Assembly: GCF_030814135.1 (NCBI RefSeq)
Contig: NZ_JAUSUQ010000003.1
Location: 248,001-312,000 of the forward strand
Length of the DNA: 64,000 nucleotides
Source of the DNA: Caldalkalibacillus uzonensis
GTDB taxonomy: Bacteria; Bacillota; Bacilli; Caldalkalibacillales; Caldalkalibacillaceae
Direction: 5' to 3'
Shown: positions 28,345-37,042 of the stretch, piece by piece
Position numbering within the stretch: position 1 is the stretch's first letter
Layout of the letters: each line of letters starts with the position of its first letter
Notes under the pieces: model-generated
The model's database searches: none
What the model was told of the DNA's origin: nothing
What the model saw: only the letters and a program-made list of their open reading frames with translations
Made by a program: the position numbers and the translations under genes

Positions 28345-28373
28345 CTGTTCCACCTCCACTATATCACTATAGT

Positions 28374-28402
28374 ACTATAGCACAGATTGGACAAGGTTTC
28401 AA
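28374..28402 (-). promoter_or_regulatory. SigA-type promoter for secG
   Basis: Minus-strand TTGAAA, 17 nt, TATAGT. A second overlapping pair (TTGTCC with a later TATAGT, also 17 nt) exists because CTATAGTACTATAG is repeated, so two start sites are possible. Confidence 0.6.
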
Positions 28403-28423
28403 ATGATTATACATCACGCATTT

Positions 28424-28792
28424 TTACTGTTCATGGTCAACAAAATCATCCTCCACCGTCACTTTGATCACTAAAGCCCACTCCACCCTTTGGACCAGCT
28501 CCTCGATCGTTTCGCCAATTCGATAATAATCTGAACCCTCTCCAGCCACTAAAACCCAGACAGCCATGCTTTCTCCGGCCTTCACCTCGCGCTTCTCCTG
28601 CAAAGTGTGAGGTCGAATGCCAATGGGGCCTTCAAAGACCGGAATGTCAAATCTTGCGCTAGCGTATCCTGATTCATCAGTAAAAGCAACGGAGACGAAA
28701 TACTGGCTTTGATCCTCGTCAGACTCCCTTAAAGCCACTGAAAATTCACCATAAAATCCTCCACCAAACTCTTCCTCAATCCCCATCCCCAA
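28424..28792 (-). CDS. Hypothetical protein, 122 aa
   Basis: An acidic protein with a Gly-rich N-terminus (MGIEEEFGGGFYGEFSVAL) and beta-rich composition (VSVAFTDESGYASARFDIPV). The start is TTG at 28792 or ATG at 28786 after AAGGGG. No signal peptide, membrane segment or recognised family. A second frame upstream is also open but unconvincing, so this could be the tail of a larger decayed gene. Confidence 0.45.
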   Translation of the reverse strand: MGMGIEEEFGGGFYGEFSVALRESDEDQSQYFVSVAFTDESGYASARFDIPVFEGPIGIRPHTLQEKREVKAGESMAVWVLVAGEGSDYYRIGETIEELVQRVEWALVIKVTVEDDFVDHEQ

Positions 28793-29011
28793 TGCCCCTT
28801 ACAATAAATGCAAAACATAACAACAGGCCACACCACCGTATTTGAAACATTGACAGTCCCCCCTCTAGTGTTTTTGATTCTGTAGTCCCAAGCGCGAATA
28901 TACATACTTCCCATTTCCGTGGTAATTTTTATTATTGATGTGTATAATGAGCAAAAGGTTTGCAACACCTATGAAGAGGCTATATGATAAATACGAAAGG
29001 AGGCGTTATAT

Positions 29012-29572
29012 ATGTACGAAATTGCCATTATCGGTGCAGGTCCTGCAGGCGCCAGCGCGGCTCTGTTTACATCAAAAGCGGGAAAGAAAACCATTCTCTT
29101 TGACCATGACAAAAGCATCACCAAGCGGGCCTGGATCGAAAACCACTACGGAATTATGGAAATAGCAGGGCCTGACCTGGTGGAAACCGGCAAGAAACAA
29201 GCCCAAAAATTTGGCACTGAGTTAGTCGATGCCGCTGTCACTGATATTGAAAGACAAGGCGACACTTTTGTGATACGCACCGAAAGCCAATCCTATGAAG
29301 CTCAGCACATTATTTTGGCCACGGGTCTTTTAACCGACCTGGCTGAGAAAATTGGCCTGAAAACAAAACCTGGAACCGAGCCGAGAATTAAAACCATTGT
29401 TGAAACAGACCAGCAGGGTAAAACAAATGTAGATAATGTATGGGCCGCAGGCACAGTCGCCGGTGTCAGCGTGCATACCATTATTACTGCTGGTGACGGC
29501 GCCAAGGTCGCCATTAATCTCCTCAGCGAAATCAATGGTGAACGGTATGTTGACCATGATGTTTTAAAATAA
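29012..29572 (+). CDS. Half-size thioredoxin-reductase-like flavoprotein
   Basis: A 186-aa FAD protein. The N-terminal GAGPAGASAALF binds the FAD ADP moiety, HIILATGLL is the middle FAD motif, and DNVWAAGTVAG at the C-terminus is the second FAD site of thioredoxin reductases. The NADPH-binding domain and the redox CxxC that normally lie between them are absent: the chain passes directly from ATG to the C-terminal FAD segment. Short proteins of this kind occur in Bacillaceae; the electron donor is unknown. AAAGGAGGCG precedes the ATG, and a terminator follows. Confidence 0.85.
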   Translation: MYEIAIIGAGPAGASAALFTSKAGKKTILFDHDKSITKRAWIENHYGIMEIAGPDLVETGKKQAQKFGTELVDAAVTDIERQGDTFVIRTESQSYEAQHIILATGLLTDLAEKIGLKTKPGTEPRIKTIVETDQQGKTNVDNVWAAGTVAGVSVHTIITAGDGAKVAINLLSEINGERYVDHDVLK

Positions 29573-29589
29573 TTCCGCCTATATACGGA

Positions 29590-29624
29590 GAGGATCCTCT
29601 TAACTGAAAGGAGGATCCTTTTAC
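29590..29624 (+). terminator. Terminator of the short flavoprotein gene
   Basis: GGATCCTC pairs with GAGGATCC around an 11-nt loop, then TTTTACTTTT. Confidence 0.8.
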
Positions 29625-29784
29625 TTTTACCCCGGACCCGTCTTTTTCCAAATTGCTAAAATCATCATACCACATCTGCCTATCCCTCCACACGTTTTGA
29701 AAAGTCTTGCCCACGCCAAGCATTATTATGGCTGGACAAGAACAACCAGTGTTATCATAGAGACAAATGTTTAAGGAGGCAGAC

Positions 29785-30351
29785 ATGATGAGTAAAAATA
29801 TTGCTCACAAACTAGGACAGGGGATTGCACCCCAAGATTTTATTGACGGAATGACTGTAAACCGCGACAAACTGACTAACTGGTATGACCGGTTTGTCTG
29901 GGATGAAGACAAAAAGGCGGCCTTTCAACAGTTAAGGAACCGCCGGGATCTGCGCTGTGCCATCATTGCCTCTGACTGGTGCGGAGATGTGGTGCGCAAT
30001 CTGCCTGTTGTCCTTAGGGTGGTGGAAGAGGCGGGGATTCCCACGGAAATTTTTATCATGGAAAAAGACCTGGACCTGATCGATCAATTTTTAACCATGG
30101 GGGGCCGGGCCATCCCCAAAGTCCTGTTTACCGATCAGGACGGCAATGTGCTGGCTGAGTGGGGGCCGCGGCCCGCTTATGTGCAAGAACCTATGGTGCG
30201 CTTCAAGCAGGACAATCCGGATCCCAAGGCCCCGGATTACGACGAGAAAAAAACAGCAGCCTATGAAGAAATCTTAAAACGCTACGGAAAAGGGACGGAT
30301 TATCAAAAGCTGATTGTGGATGAACTTTACAGTCTGCTGTCAGCGGTTTAA
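29785..30351 (+). CDS. Thioredoxin family protein, single-Cys type
   Basis: A 188-aa thioredoxin-fold protein. The active-site loop is SDWCGDVVRN: one Cys where thioredoxin has CGPC, so a dithiol mechanism is unlikely. The cis-Pro loop RAIPKVLFTDQDG is present. Helical extensions flank the fold. ATG at 29785 (or 29788) after AAGGAGG. Role unknown; in the family such proteins are linked to bacillithiol-type or peroxidatic chemistry (inference). Its stop overlaps the stop of the convergent oxidase by 3 nt. Confidence 0.85.
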   Translation: MMSKNIAHKLGQGIAPQDFIDGMTVNRDKLTNWYDRFVWDEDKKAAFQQLRNRRDLRCAIIASDWCGDVVRNLPVVLRVVEEAGIPTEIFIMEKDLDLIDQFLTMGGRAIPKVLFTDQDGNVLAEWGPRPAYVQEPMVRFKQDNPDPKAPDYDEKKTAAYEEILKRYGKGTDYQKLIVDELYSLLSAV

Positions 30352-31469
30352 TCGTTTTCGATGGCACTACACACAGCGTAGTCCGTGATGTCAATCTCCA
30401 TCTCCCTTCCCAAAGCAAGCTTGGCCAGTTCAGCCCCCAGATATGGCCCAACCGTTAATCCGGAGGCGCCGAGTCCATTGGCTATTAACAGCCCTTTATA
30501 ACCCGGTACAGGGCCTATCACAGGAAGAAAGCCTGGAGTCAGTGGCCGAAAGCCCACTCTTGTTTCAAGTAGCGTACCGTTGGCTAAACCAGGGGCAATC
30601 TCCAGTGCTTTATTAAGGATTTCATGCAGGCCACCGGCTGTCACTCTGGGATCAAAGCCAACATGGTCTTCGTGTGTTGCTCCTATGACAACCCGGCCGC
30701 CTGCAAAGGAGAGAATATACTTGTTAGCGGGGGGCATGACTACCGGCCATTTACTTGTATCTGTGTCTGGGAGTTCCAGGTGAACGATTTGGGCTCTTTG
30801 CGGAGCCACTAAGAAGTGAACGCCTAGTGGTTGTAAAAGCCCCTTTGCCCAGGCGCCCGTTGTGACAATCATTTGATCAGCATATAGTTTCTCTCCGTTT
30901 ACCTGGATGCCAATCACATGGTTATCTTCGGCAACCAGTGCCGCATCACCATAAAGGCAAGAAGCCCCGTAGCGCTTGGCCACATATACAAGCGCTTCGC
31001 GTAAGGCTCTGCCGTTCACACGGGCGCCCCCACTGATATGTACGGCGCTATAATGCTCTCTCAACGGTGGAAATAAATCTTGCGTTTCCTTAGGGGATAA
31101 GCGCGTAATTTCTCCTATTTCCGGAGCATCCTGGCGCCGTTTATACGCCCTTTCCTCTATTTTATCCAGCTTTTCTTCATCCGTGTGCAGGCAAAGGGTC
31201 CCCACCCGGGCATACCCTGTATCTGTTATCCCCTCTTCCTCCAGTTCTTTAATTAAAGCAGGATAATACCTCGCCCCGTTTTTAGCCAGCCGGTACCATG
31301 CTTTATTCCGGCGTTGCGTCACCCACGGACAAAGAATGCCTGCTGCTGCATCCGTAGCCTGTCCTGGATCTTGACGGTCAACTAATGTCACCTTTGCTCC
31401 AGCTTTAGCCAGGTGGTATGCGGTAGATGCCCCGAGAATCCCGCCGCCAACGACAATACAGGTTTGCAT
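30348..31469 (-). CDS. ThiO-like FAD amino-acid oxidase
   Basis: A 373-aa DAO-family oxidoreductase close to glycine oxidase/YurR. N-terminal IVVGGGILGASTAYHLAKAG binds FAD, RVNGRALREAL and VTTGAWAKGLL are family motifs, and the C-terminal TRVGFRPLTPGFLPVIGP and NGLGASGLTVGP close the active site. The start is ATG at 31469 after AAAGGTG. No thiamine genes are adjacent, so a catabolic or scavenging role is as likely as ThiO. Confidence 0.88.
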   Translation of the reverse strand: MQTCIVVGGGILGASTAYHLAKAGAKVTLVDRQDPGQATDAAAGILCPWVTQRRNKAWYRLAKNGARYYPALIKELEEEGITDTGYARVGTLCLHTDEEKLDKIEERAYKRRQDAPEIGEITRLSPKETQDLFPPLREHYSAVHISGGARVNGRALREALVYVAKRYGASCLYGDAALVAEDNHVIGIQVNGEKLYADQMIVTTGAWAKGLLQPLGVHFLVAPQRAQIVHLELPDTDTSKWPVVMPPANKYILSFAGGRVVIGATHEDHVGFDPRVTAGGLHEILNKALEIAPGLANGTLLETRVGFRPLTPGFLPVIGPVPGYKGLLIANGLGASGLTVGPYLGAELAKLALGREMEIDITDYAVCSAIEND

Positions 31470-31532
31470 CAATAACACCTTTCTATGTTTTTGCTGTTCA
31501 TGTCTAAATTTTACATCAGTGTTTAGGCGGAC

Positions 31533-31856
31533 TCAATGCAAACGTTTGACGAACAAAACACGGTCGACGCCCACACCATCATAATCCCTATGTACAGGGA
31601 GGCCAGCGATGGTGTCATCACCCGGCTCAATCTCAAATCCCATGCGGGTATGAAATAGAATGGACGTTTTGTTTACCGGGGAAGTGATGCAGCGGACAAG
31701 TTGGCATCCTTTTCGACGCACAGTATCCATAAAAGTGGTATACAGTTTCCGGGCTAACCCTTGCTTCCTGTATTGGGGATGAACACCAACAAAATGAATA
31801 TAGGCTTCATTGGGTTCACTCTGCGAAACAAAACCGATGATAAAGGCAAACAGCAA
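31533..31856 (-). pseudogene. GNAT acetyltransferase, C-terminal part only
   Basis: Retains the acetyl-CoA-binding motif HPQYRKQGLARKLYTTF and the C-terminal strand, but lacks the N-terminal about 45 residues. Directly upstream, in another frame, is the tail of an O-methyltransferase, with the join near 31856. No ribosome site serves the first Met. It is one arm of a deletion fusion. Confidence 0.75.
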
Positions 31857-32278
31857 TAAGCGCCTTTACTTTGCTGTAATGATCCTCGGGCCAAGTGCTG
31901 ACCGGCAACAAGTCATCAATGATATTACAATCCACCTGGCTTGAGCAGCTTCAAGGTTTCATCCAACACATAAAACTTCCCCGGCCATGAGTCAGCAAAG
32001 ATGAAATCAAAGGATTTGTCCTGATTTTCCAAGATAAATTTTTCCCCATCCATGGTGTAAAAAGTAACCCTTTCATCATTCCCCAGATATTTGCGGGCCA
32101 CAGCCTGGGCTTTCTCATCCAAATCAACAGACACCAATTCGGCATCATCTGACATGCCTTGAAGAATCCAAGCCGTTGAAACACCGACTCCCGTGCCGAT
32201 TTCCAATAAACGTCCTCCAGGTTTAGCCGCCGCCAATGTGGACAATAATGTCCCGGTTTCTTCATCACCGTCCCACAA
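31857..32278 (-). pseudogene. O-methyltransferase, N-truncated and frameshifted
   Basis: A class I SAM-dependent O-methyltransferase: GGRLLEIGTGVGVSTAWI (SAM site), VSVDLDEKAQAVARKYLG, FDFIFADSWPGKF. After KLLKPGGL a stop appears, and one inserted A near 31930 shifts the frame; the next frame continues IIDDLLPVSTWPEDHYSKV, the expected tail. The first about 45 residues are replaced by another methyltransferase start (32269-32430). Non-functional. Confidence 0.75.
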
Positions 32279-32430
32279 GCCAACTCAACGACCGGGCTCC
32301 CCAATTGATGGGCCCAATCAGAAAGCAAAGGAACCTCTTCCGCAAAGGTAGCGTTTTCCAAATCATACCATTCAGGATTCTCGTATTCCTCCAAATTGTC
32401 TGCAAAGCGTTGGTTGAACCCGTTCATCAT
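32269..32430 (-). pseudogene. SAM methyltransferase, N-terminal 54 residues
   Basis: Has an excellent GGGGGGAGGG site and ATGATG, then FADNLEEYENPEWYDLEN and PVVELACGT, the start of a class I methyltransferase up to the SAM-binding loop. There it fuses to the interior of a different O-methyltransferase out of frame. The intact start signals with a chimeric body suggest a recent deletion. Confidence 0.7.
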
Positions 32431-32479
32431 GTCCCTCCCCCCTTTAACCACAGTTCTGCCAGAAAAAATTAAAAAAGAT

Positions 32480-32923
32480 TTATCTATTAGAATCCGACTC
32501 AACATAACTCTTCAAGGCTTGGTTCATTGCTTCAAACCCTTTTCTCGTGCCATTATTCAGTTTAGATTTAAGAAATGGCACCAGCAGTCCTTGAAATCTC
32601 TCCTTATGTATAAACTTCACTTTCCCTTCCCCTAAATCTTCTATTTCAAAGCCATGTTCACCGTCAAACAAGCCAGGAACAAAGACTTTACCCAGCCAGC
32701 GAAGCTCTTGACCTGGGATGCAACTGATCACTTTAGGCCTGAAAGTCATGCCCTTCTCTCCTACAGGCTGAATGAACACTTCTATAGTGGCCCCTTCTTT
32801 AAGCTCACCATTGATGCGCTTGATAAAGGGATTCCACTGGGAATACCGGTCCGTATCTGTTAACGCCTTCCATACTTCCTTAGGAGTCGCTTCAATTTCA
32901 ATTGAGGTATAGATCTCAAACAT
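32480..32923 (-). CDS. SRPBCC (START-like) domain protein
   Basis: A 147-aa single-domain protein: FEIYTSIEIEATPKEVWKAL start, WNPFIKRINGELKEGATIEV, and a C-terminal helix (KGFEAMNQALKSYVE). SRPBCC proteins have a hydrophobic cavity that binds lipids or aromatic ligands. The start is ATG at 32923 after AAAAGGAGA. It is the only gene that appears intact between 31.5 and 36.2 kb. Confidence 0.85.
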   Translation of the reverse strand: MFEIYTSIEIEATPKEVWKALTDTDRYSQWNPFIKRINGELKEGATIEVFIQPVGEKGMTFRPKVISCIPGQELRWLGKVFVPGLFDGEHGFEIEDLGEGKVKFIHKERFQGLLVPFLKSKLNNGTRKGFEAMNQALKSYVESDSNR

Positions 32924-33017
32924 GGGTTCTGTCTCCTTTTTATTGTCATCTTGATCGCGGCCTTGATTCACACAACAATTTTGAACAATTTGTGTATTTA
33001 AGTTTAGTTTCAGTCAA

Positions 33018-33496
33018 TCAATTAGACCATCGAAAGAATTTAGCAGCTAACACAGATGAAACAACGCCAATACCAATCAACACAAAAACAGATAACATCT
33101 GGTCAGTGATAGGCGTTGAGTTCCAGGTCTGCCTTAAGAGATCCACAACATAATAAAGGGGTAGTAGCTTGGCAACATGTTGTAAGAATACAGGCATCAT
33201 TTCCAAGGGAAAAGTTGCCCCGGAAAGAAAGAGCATCAAATTAAGCAACAGGGAACTAATGGCCGCTGCCGCCCGGTTGTTTCTGGCTAAAGACGTCACA
33301 AACATACCAAAGGGAAACAAAGCAAAGATCGGTATGATCAGGGCTAACACAACGCTCCCTGAATATACCGGCCTGTTTAAGTCAAAAAACAACCAGCCAA
33401 AACCAGCTATAACCAATGCACTAAACAGAAAGACAATAAGCCCATAAACCATGTGGGCGCCTAAAGATACAGGGCTAATTGGGCAAAAGCGTTCAT
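33018..33496 (-). pseudogene. ABC-2 type permease with internal deletion
   Basis: Begins properly at an ATG (33496) overlapping the ATPase stop, MNAFAQLALYL, then stops. The C-terminal half continues in another frame (VYGLIVFLFSALVIAGFGWL, FPFGMFVTSLARNNRAAAAI, PLYYVVDLLRQTW) with four hydrophobic helices. The N-terminal membrane half (roughly 200 residues by comparison with the family) is missing. Confidence 0.78.
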
Positions 33497-33899
33497 CAGG
33501 CACTGACCTCCTCATTTGCTAACGTAATAAACAAATCATCCAGCGTCCCTTTTGCATTAAGTTCCTCTACAGGTCCCCTTTGTTGGTAAAAAGAGCTGAA
33601 CAGTTGAATGGCCTCAGATATTTTAATCCTTTCGTGAATGGAAGTAGACTGAAACTGCACCCCAATCCGTTGTCGCAGTTCCAAGGATTTTCTTCCGGAT
33701 CTAATCCCAGCACCTGTACCTTGCCTTGATCCCGTGTCCGTAACCCTTCCATGATCTCAATCGTCGTGGTTTTACCAGCTCCGTTCGGTCCGACAATGCC
33801 AAAAATTTCTCCTTTTTTAACTGTAAAACTAACCCCTCTCACTGCATAATTATCTTTATACCTTTTATGCAAATCCTGAACGACAATGGCATCATCCAT
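33496..33899 (-). pseudogene. ABC ATPase with frameshift and internal deletion
   Basis: The N-terminus is normal: VQDLHKRYKDNYAVRGVSF, Walker A GPNGAGKTTT. One base is lost near 33688, shifting PEENPW to the frame of ELRQRIGVQFQSTSIHERI. That then jumps from RGPVEELN to AKGTLDDLFITLANEEVSA, the extreme C-terminus. The signature motif, Walker B and switch His are all deleted. It was coupled to the permease by an ATGA overlap, so this was once a two-gene efflux pump. Confidence 0.82.
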
Positions 33900-33918
33900 C
33901 GATCAGTTCCCCTTCCTA

Positions 33919-34119
33919 TTAAAGTGGACTGTAATTGACCAAACACCCCCTAACATCTTCTATTTTTTCCATATTATAGAATTCTTTTATGACTCGCTCA
34001 ATATATTCAATTGGATACAATTCTCGGTAAGTATCCCCCCATCCTTCTGAACACACCCTGCTTATGCCTTCTACGTGATCAATGGTTGCTTTTTGAACCA
34101 CAATATCCTGCCTGAACAT
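33919..34119 (-). pseudogene. GNAT acetyltransferase, N-terminal part only
   Basis: MFRQDIVVQKATIDHVEGI and WGDTYRELYPIEYIERVI are the first two helices of a GNAT enzyme. The acetyl-CoA motif is missing and the frame ends soon after. An AAAGGG-like site precedes the ATG. It is a different family member from the GNAT tail at 31.5 kb. Confidence 0.65.
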
Positions 34120-34157
34120 CAACAAACACCCTTTCAACTCTCCCATTATCAAAAACG

Positions 34158-34767
34158 TTACTCTTTCCAAATGACTCCCTTCTCACGGTTGGCAGTCTTA
34201 GCTTCAGCCTGGAGGTGGATGTTTTCCTGATAATGGCTGATGTCCCCATGGAGGAGAATATGAGCCTGTTCATCTGCGATCTCCACCTTGCATAAACAAG
34301 CGGGATGGATATAGGGATGGTTCCAAATCAGGTCAAGCTCCCTCCCTTCAAAATAGGCCATTAAAATTTTGACCACAACTGTATGGGTAACAATTAAAAC
34401 GTTTTTTCCCTTGTAGTCCTGCATGATTTCATCTAATTTAAGCAGCGCCCTCTGTTGGACATCTTCAAATGTTTCACTGCCTGTGACTTGAAATTGGCTG
34501 GGTTGGTTCCAAAAATACTCAAATTGCTCAGGGTTTTCAGCCATCACATCTTCTTGCCTTTTTCCTTCCCATACGCCTAAATTAATTTCTTTAAATTCAT
34601 CACACTTGGCGATCGTGATGGGTCTGTTCCCGCGGATGAGTTGGGCCGTTTGATAAGCTCTAGGGCTGGAACTGGAAAATATGATGTCGATTTTCTCATT
34701 CATCAAGGCATCCCTTAACCATAATGCTTGCTTTATCCCTAATTCAGACAATCATGACTCGTTTCAT
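34158..34767 (-). pseudogene. Histidine phosphatase lacking the RHG motif
   Basis: A phosphoglycerate-mutase-like phosphatase. The true start (ATG 34767, AAAGGAG site) reads MKRVMIV and then stops. The rest resumes one frame over at SELGIKQALWLRDAL. The missing piece, about 25 residues, is exactly where RHGET with the phospho-accepting His belongs. The second catalytic His survives (LIVTHTVVVKILMAY). It cannot be active as read. Confidence 0.8.
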
Positions 34768-36220
34768 CGTTAACGACTCCTTTTCTTTAAATAATTCGTA
34801 AGTTTACTAACATTTATCCTGAATCGTAAAATGTGTTGTGTTGTTTATCATGTTGTTCGCTGATGCAGGCCCACCAGGGTCTGAAATGCCAAATAGAAGA
34901 TAACTTAAAGATCTGATTTAGGTATCTGGCTTCATTTCATCATTTGTGATGAAAAAAGGCATACTCAACTAGCTATATCGCCCCATACACATACACTTTA
35001 ATGTCTGGGACAAGGCGCAGTTGTCCATCTTGATCCATGGTGGGTTCTTCCAGTATCCACCAAACGCACAACAATTTCTTCATCCGTGGCCTGAAACAAA
35101 GCAGTGATTTTCGTCAGTTCGTGTTTCACATCTTTCTGCACATGGGACTCCCGGTTCGTAACTGAGCATATAGGCCAAAACTTTCCCGGTCTATATAAGC
35201 TAATAAAGGGGTATACTCATCATAGTCTTCGTTAAGTAGGGCTGACCTCTTCTTTTTTGGTGTCAAAGTTGTTAAATGATATCGACAGGCACATAACGGA
35301 TGTTCTTTTATCTTGATGGCTGCTGTTGGTTTCAATTCTGATCGTTGAGGTAACAAAGCCATTTCTTTAAACAGCAACTCGCCAGTCAGGGGTTTGGGCG
35401 TAAATCCAGCTGCCCGCGCAGACGGGCAACCAAGGCAACTTGCTTAATATCTAATGCTCTAAAGAAAGGTTTAACCTAAAAGAGTTCTGTATAGAAGGCA
35501 CTAAAGGATTTTAGAAAGTTTGGTTTATTCCTATAGATAACAAAAACAATGTTACCAATAGGAGGTGAACAGCCATGAAAAACATACCCCAAGTAGGCAA
35601 CGAGAACTCGGCTATACAAGAAGTCAAGGCCACGATGAAGATACCAAGAATAAACGAATGTTTGAGCATTATCAGACGATTTTACTTCATTTTAAGTGGA
35701 TGACCTACGAAAGCGATCTACAATGTCTTCTTATATAAACCGTTTCAGAAATACGCAAAGCGGTTCAAACCTTTTATCAAGGAGATCAACAAAAATCCGC
35801 AAAAGTCCATCGATCGACTTTGCGTTCAATTATAAAAATCTTAAATGTCGTCTATATATCTTCAAAATCACTTTTACCTTGGGCGAGAAGACCAAGCATG
35901 GCATTTACAATATCAGCATGTGAAGGCAGTGGACTTCATTTGCTTAACTTGATCTGATTCAATCGGGTCCGAAGGTTGGTTTTATTCAGGAACAATCCTA
36001 AAGACCGCTATGTGCTGTTAGACATTCATCAGTCGGTTGCATAATCAAACGCACCATTCTTCACCTGCCAGATGAAATAATGTGACAATTGTTTCAATCT
36101 ATTGTATCAAAGCAGACGAAGAATTAATAGGCTGAAACCTCACGGATTCAGAATTTATGACAAAATGCTGGTTAATATCGATTCTGGAGGTACAAGTGGG
36201 AAAGGAGGAAAATTTGACCT
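34768..36220. other. Decayed coding region, no intact gene
   Basis: Short broken frames only. On the minus strand 35000-35480 holds fragments that read through frameshifts (for example ALDIKQVALVARLRGQLDL, then LLFKEMALLPQRSELKPTA, then ALFQATDEEIVVRLVD and ILEEPTMDQDGQLRLVPDI), which look like one protein I cannot name. On the plus strand 35575-36060 has a good AGGAGGTGAA site and MKNIPQVGNENSA, then several short frames with stops. No family was recognised. Confidence 0.5.
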
Positions 36221-36493
36221 TTATTGATAAATCACTCGTAAATAATGATTAGATGTAGGTTCATACGTATAATGATAGGTTGTTTTGACGATGCGCCCTA
36301 GCCAATCTTTTTCTTCCACTTTTACATAGAAACGTTTATAATCTCCATAAAGTGCTAATTTTGAATACCTTGAACTATCGGCAGGGATAATCACTGTAAC
36401 AGAATATGTCTTTGCCTCATCGGTGTACTTTTCTGTGCTTGTTTTAAGATGTACAGGTCGAGAAGAGGAGGGTTGTCTGGCTCCATGGAGCAC
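36221..36493 (-). CDS. Hypothetical protein, 90 aa, possibly a fragment
   Basis: A GTG-started frame (LHGARQPSSSRPVHLKTSTE...) with a beta-rich middle (YSVTVIIPADSSRYSKLAL) and an aromatic C-terminus (YEPTSNHYLRVIYQ). No signal or recognised family. The start lies inside an inverted repeat (GAGGAGGG ... CCCTCCTC, about 36460-36500), so translation initiation is doubtful. It may be the tail of a lost secreted protein. Confidence 0.35.
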   Translation of the reverse strand: MLHGARQPSSSRPVHLKTSTEKYTDEAKTYSVTVIIPADSSRYSKLALYGDYKRFYVKVEEKDWLGRIVKTTYHYTYEPTSNHYLRVIYQ

Positions 36494-36535
36494 CCTCCTC
36501 CCCCCATGGCAATGATCTGCTTTTTTGTCGGATGA

Positions 36536-37042
36536 CTACCCCTTGATTAAGTTTGGAGCCCATTGTTTCCTTACATAATCGACCAGCTGATTGCCCTGAT
36601 AGACACAATGATGTTCATACATATCTTGCTCCTCAAATAACGCGGGTAAAAATTTAGGAATGTTGCTGACTATGCCTAAATTTTCAGGATCTAAAACCCA
36701 ATTGATAGGTTTCCAATCTAAAATCCCCTCGTCATTTTGCTTTGGGGTTATGTATGGGATGTCACTGTCCAGTTCAGCGGTGTAAACATACATGCCCCCG
36801 TAACGGGCATGATCGACGTTCCATGTCACACAACCTCTTAAAACCGGCTCTATGTTTAACCCCGCTTCTTCAGCTATCTCTCTTTTCATGCTTGTGTCAG
36901 GAGACTCACCGGGGTCTATCTTCCCGCCAATCCCGTTCCACATGCCTTGCCAAGGCGCTTTTGCCCTGTTAAGCATGAGAATGTGGTTATCCCTTCTTAT
37001 GAAGCAGAGCGTGTACGCAAACACCTTCGCCCCCCCGTTCAT
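36536..37042 (-). CDS. NUDIX hydrolase
   Basis: A 168-aa pyrophosphohydrolase. The complete Nudix box runs GGKIDPGESPDTSMKREI then AEEAGL (about residues 39-62), fitting GX5EX7REUXEEXGU. YTLCFIRRDNHILMLNRAKAPWQGMWNGIGGK resembles MutT/8-oxo-dGTP-type enzymes, but the substrate cannot be fixed from sequence. Its ATG overlaps the flavin reductase stop (ATGA), so the two genes are coupled. Confidence 0.92.
   Translation of the reverse strand: MNGGAKVFAYTLCFIRRDNHILMLNRAKAPWQGMWNGIGGKIDPGESPDTSMKREIAEEAGLNIEPVLRGCVTWNVDHARYGGMYVYTAELDSDIPYITPKQNDEGILDWKPINWVLDPENLGIVSNIPKFLPALFEEQDMYEHHCVYQGNQLVDYVRKQWAPNLIKG

Noticed and set aside
36455..36505. Inverted repeat around the start of the 90-aa frame as an attachment site or IS end
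   Set aside because: Arms are purine/pyrimidine-rich low complexity and there is no partner copy or integrase.
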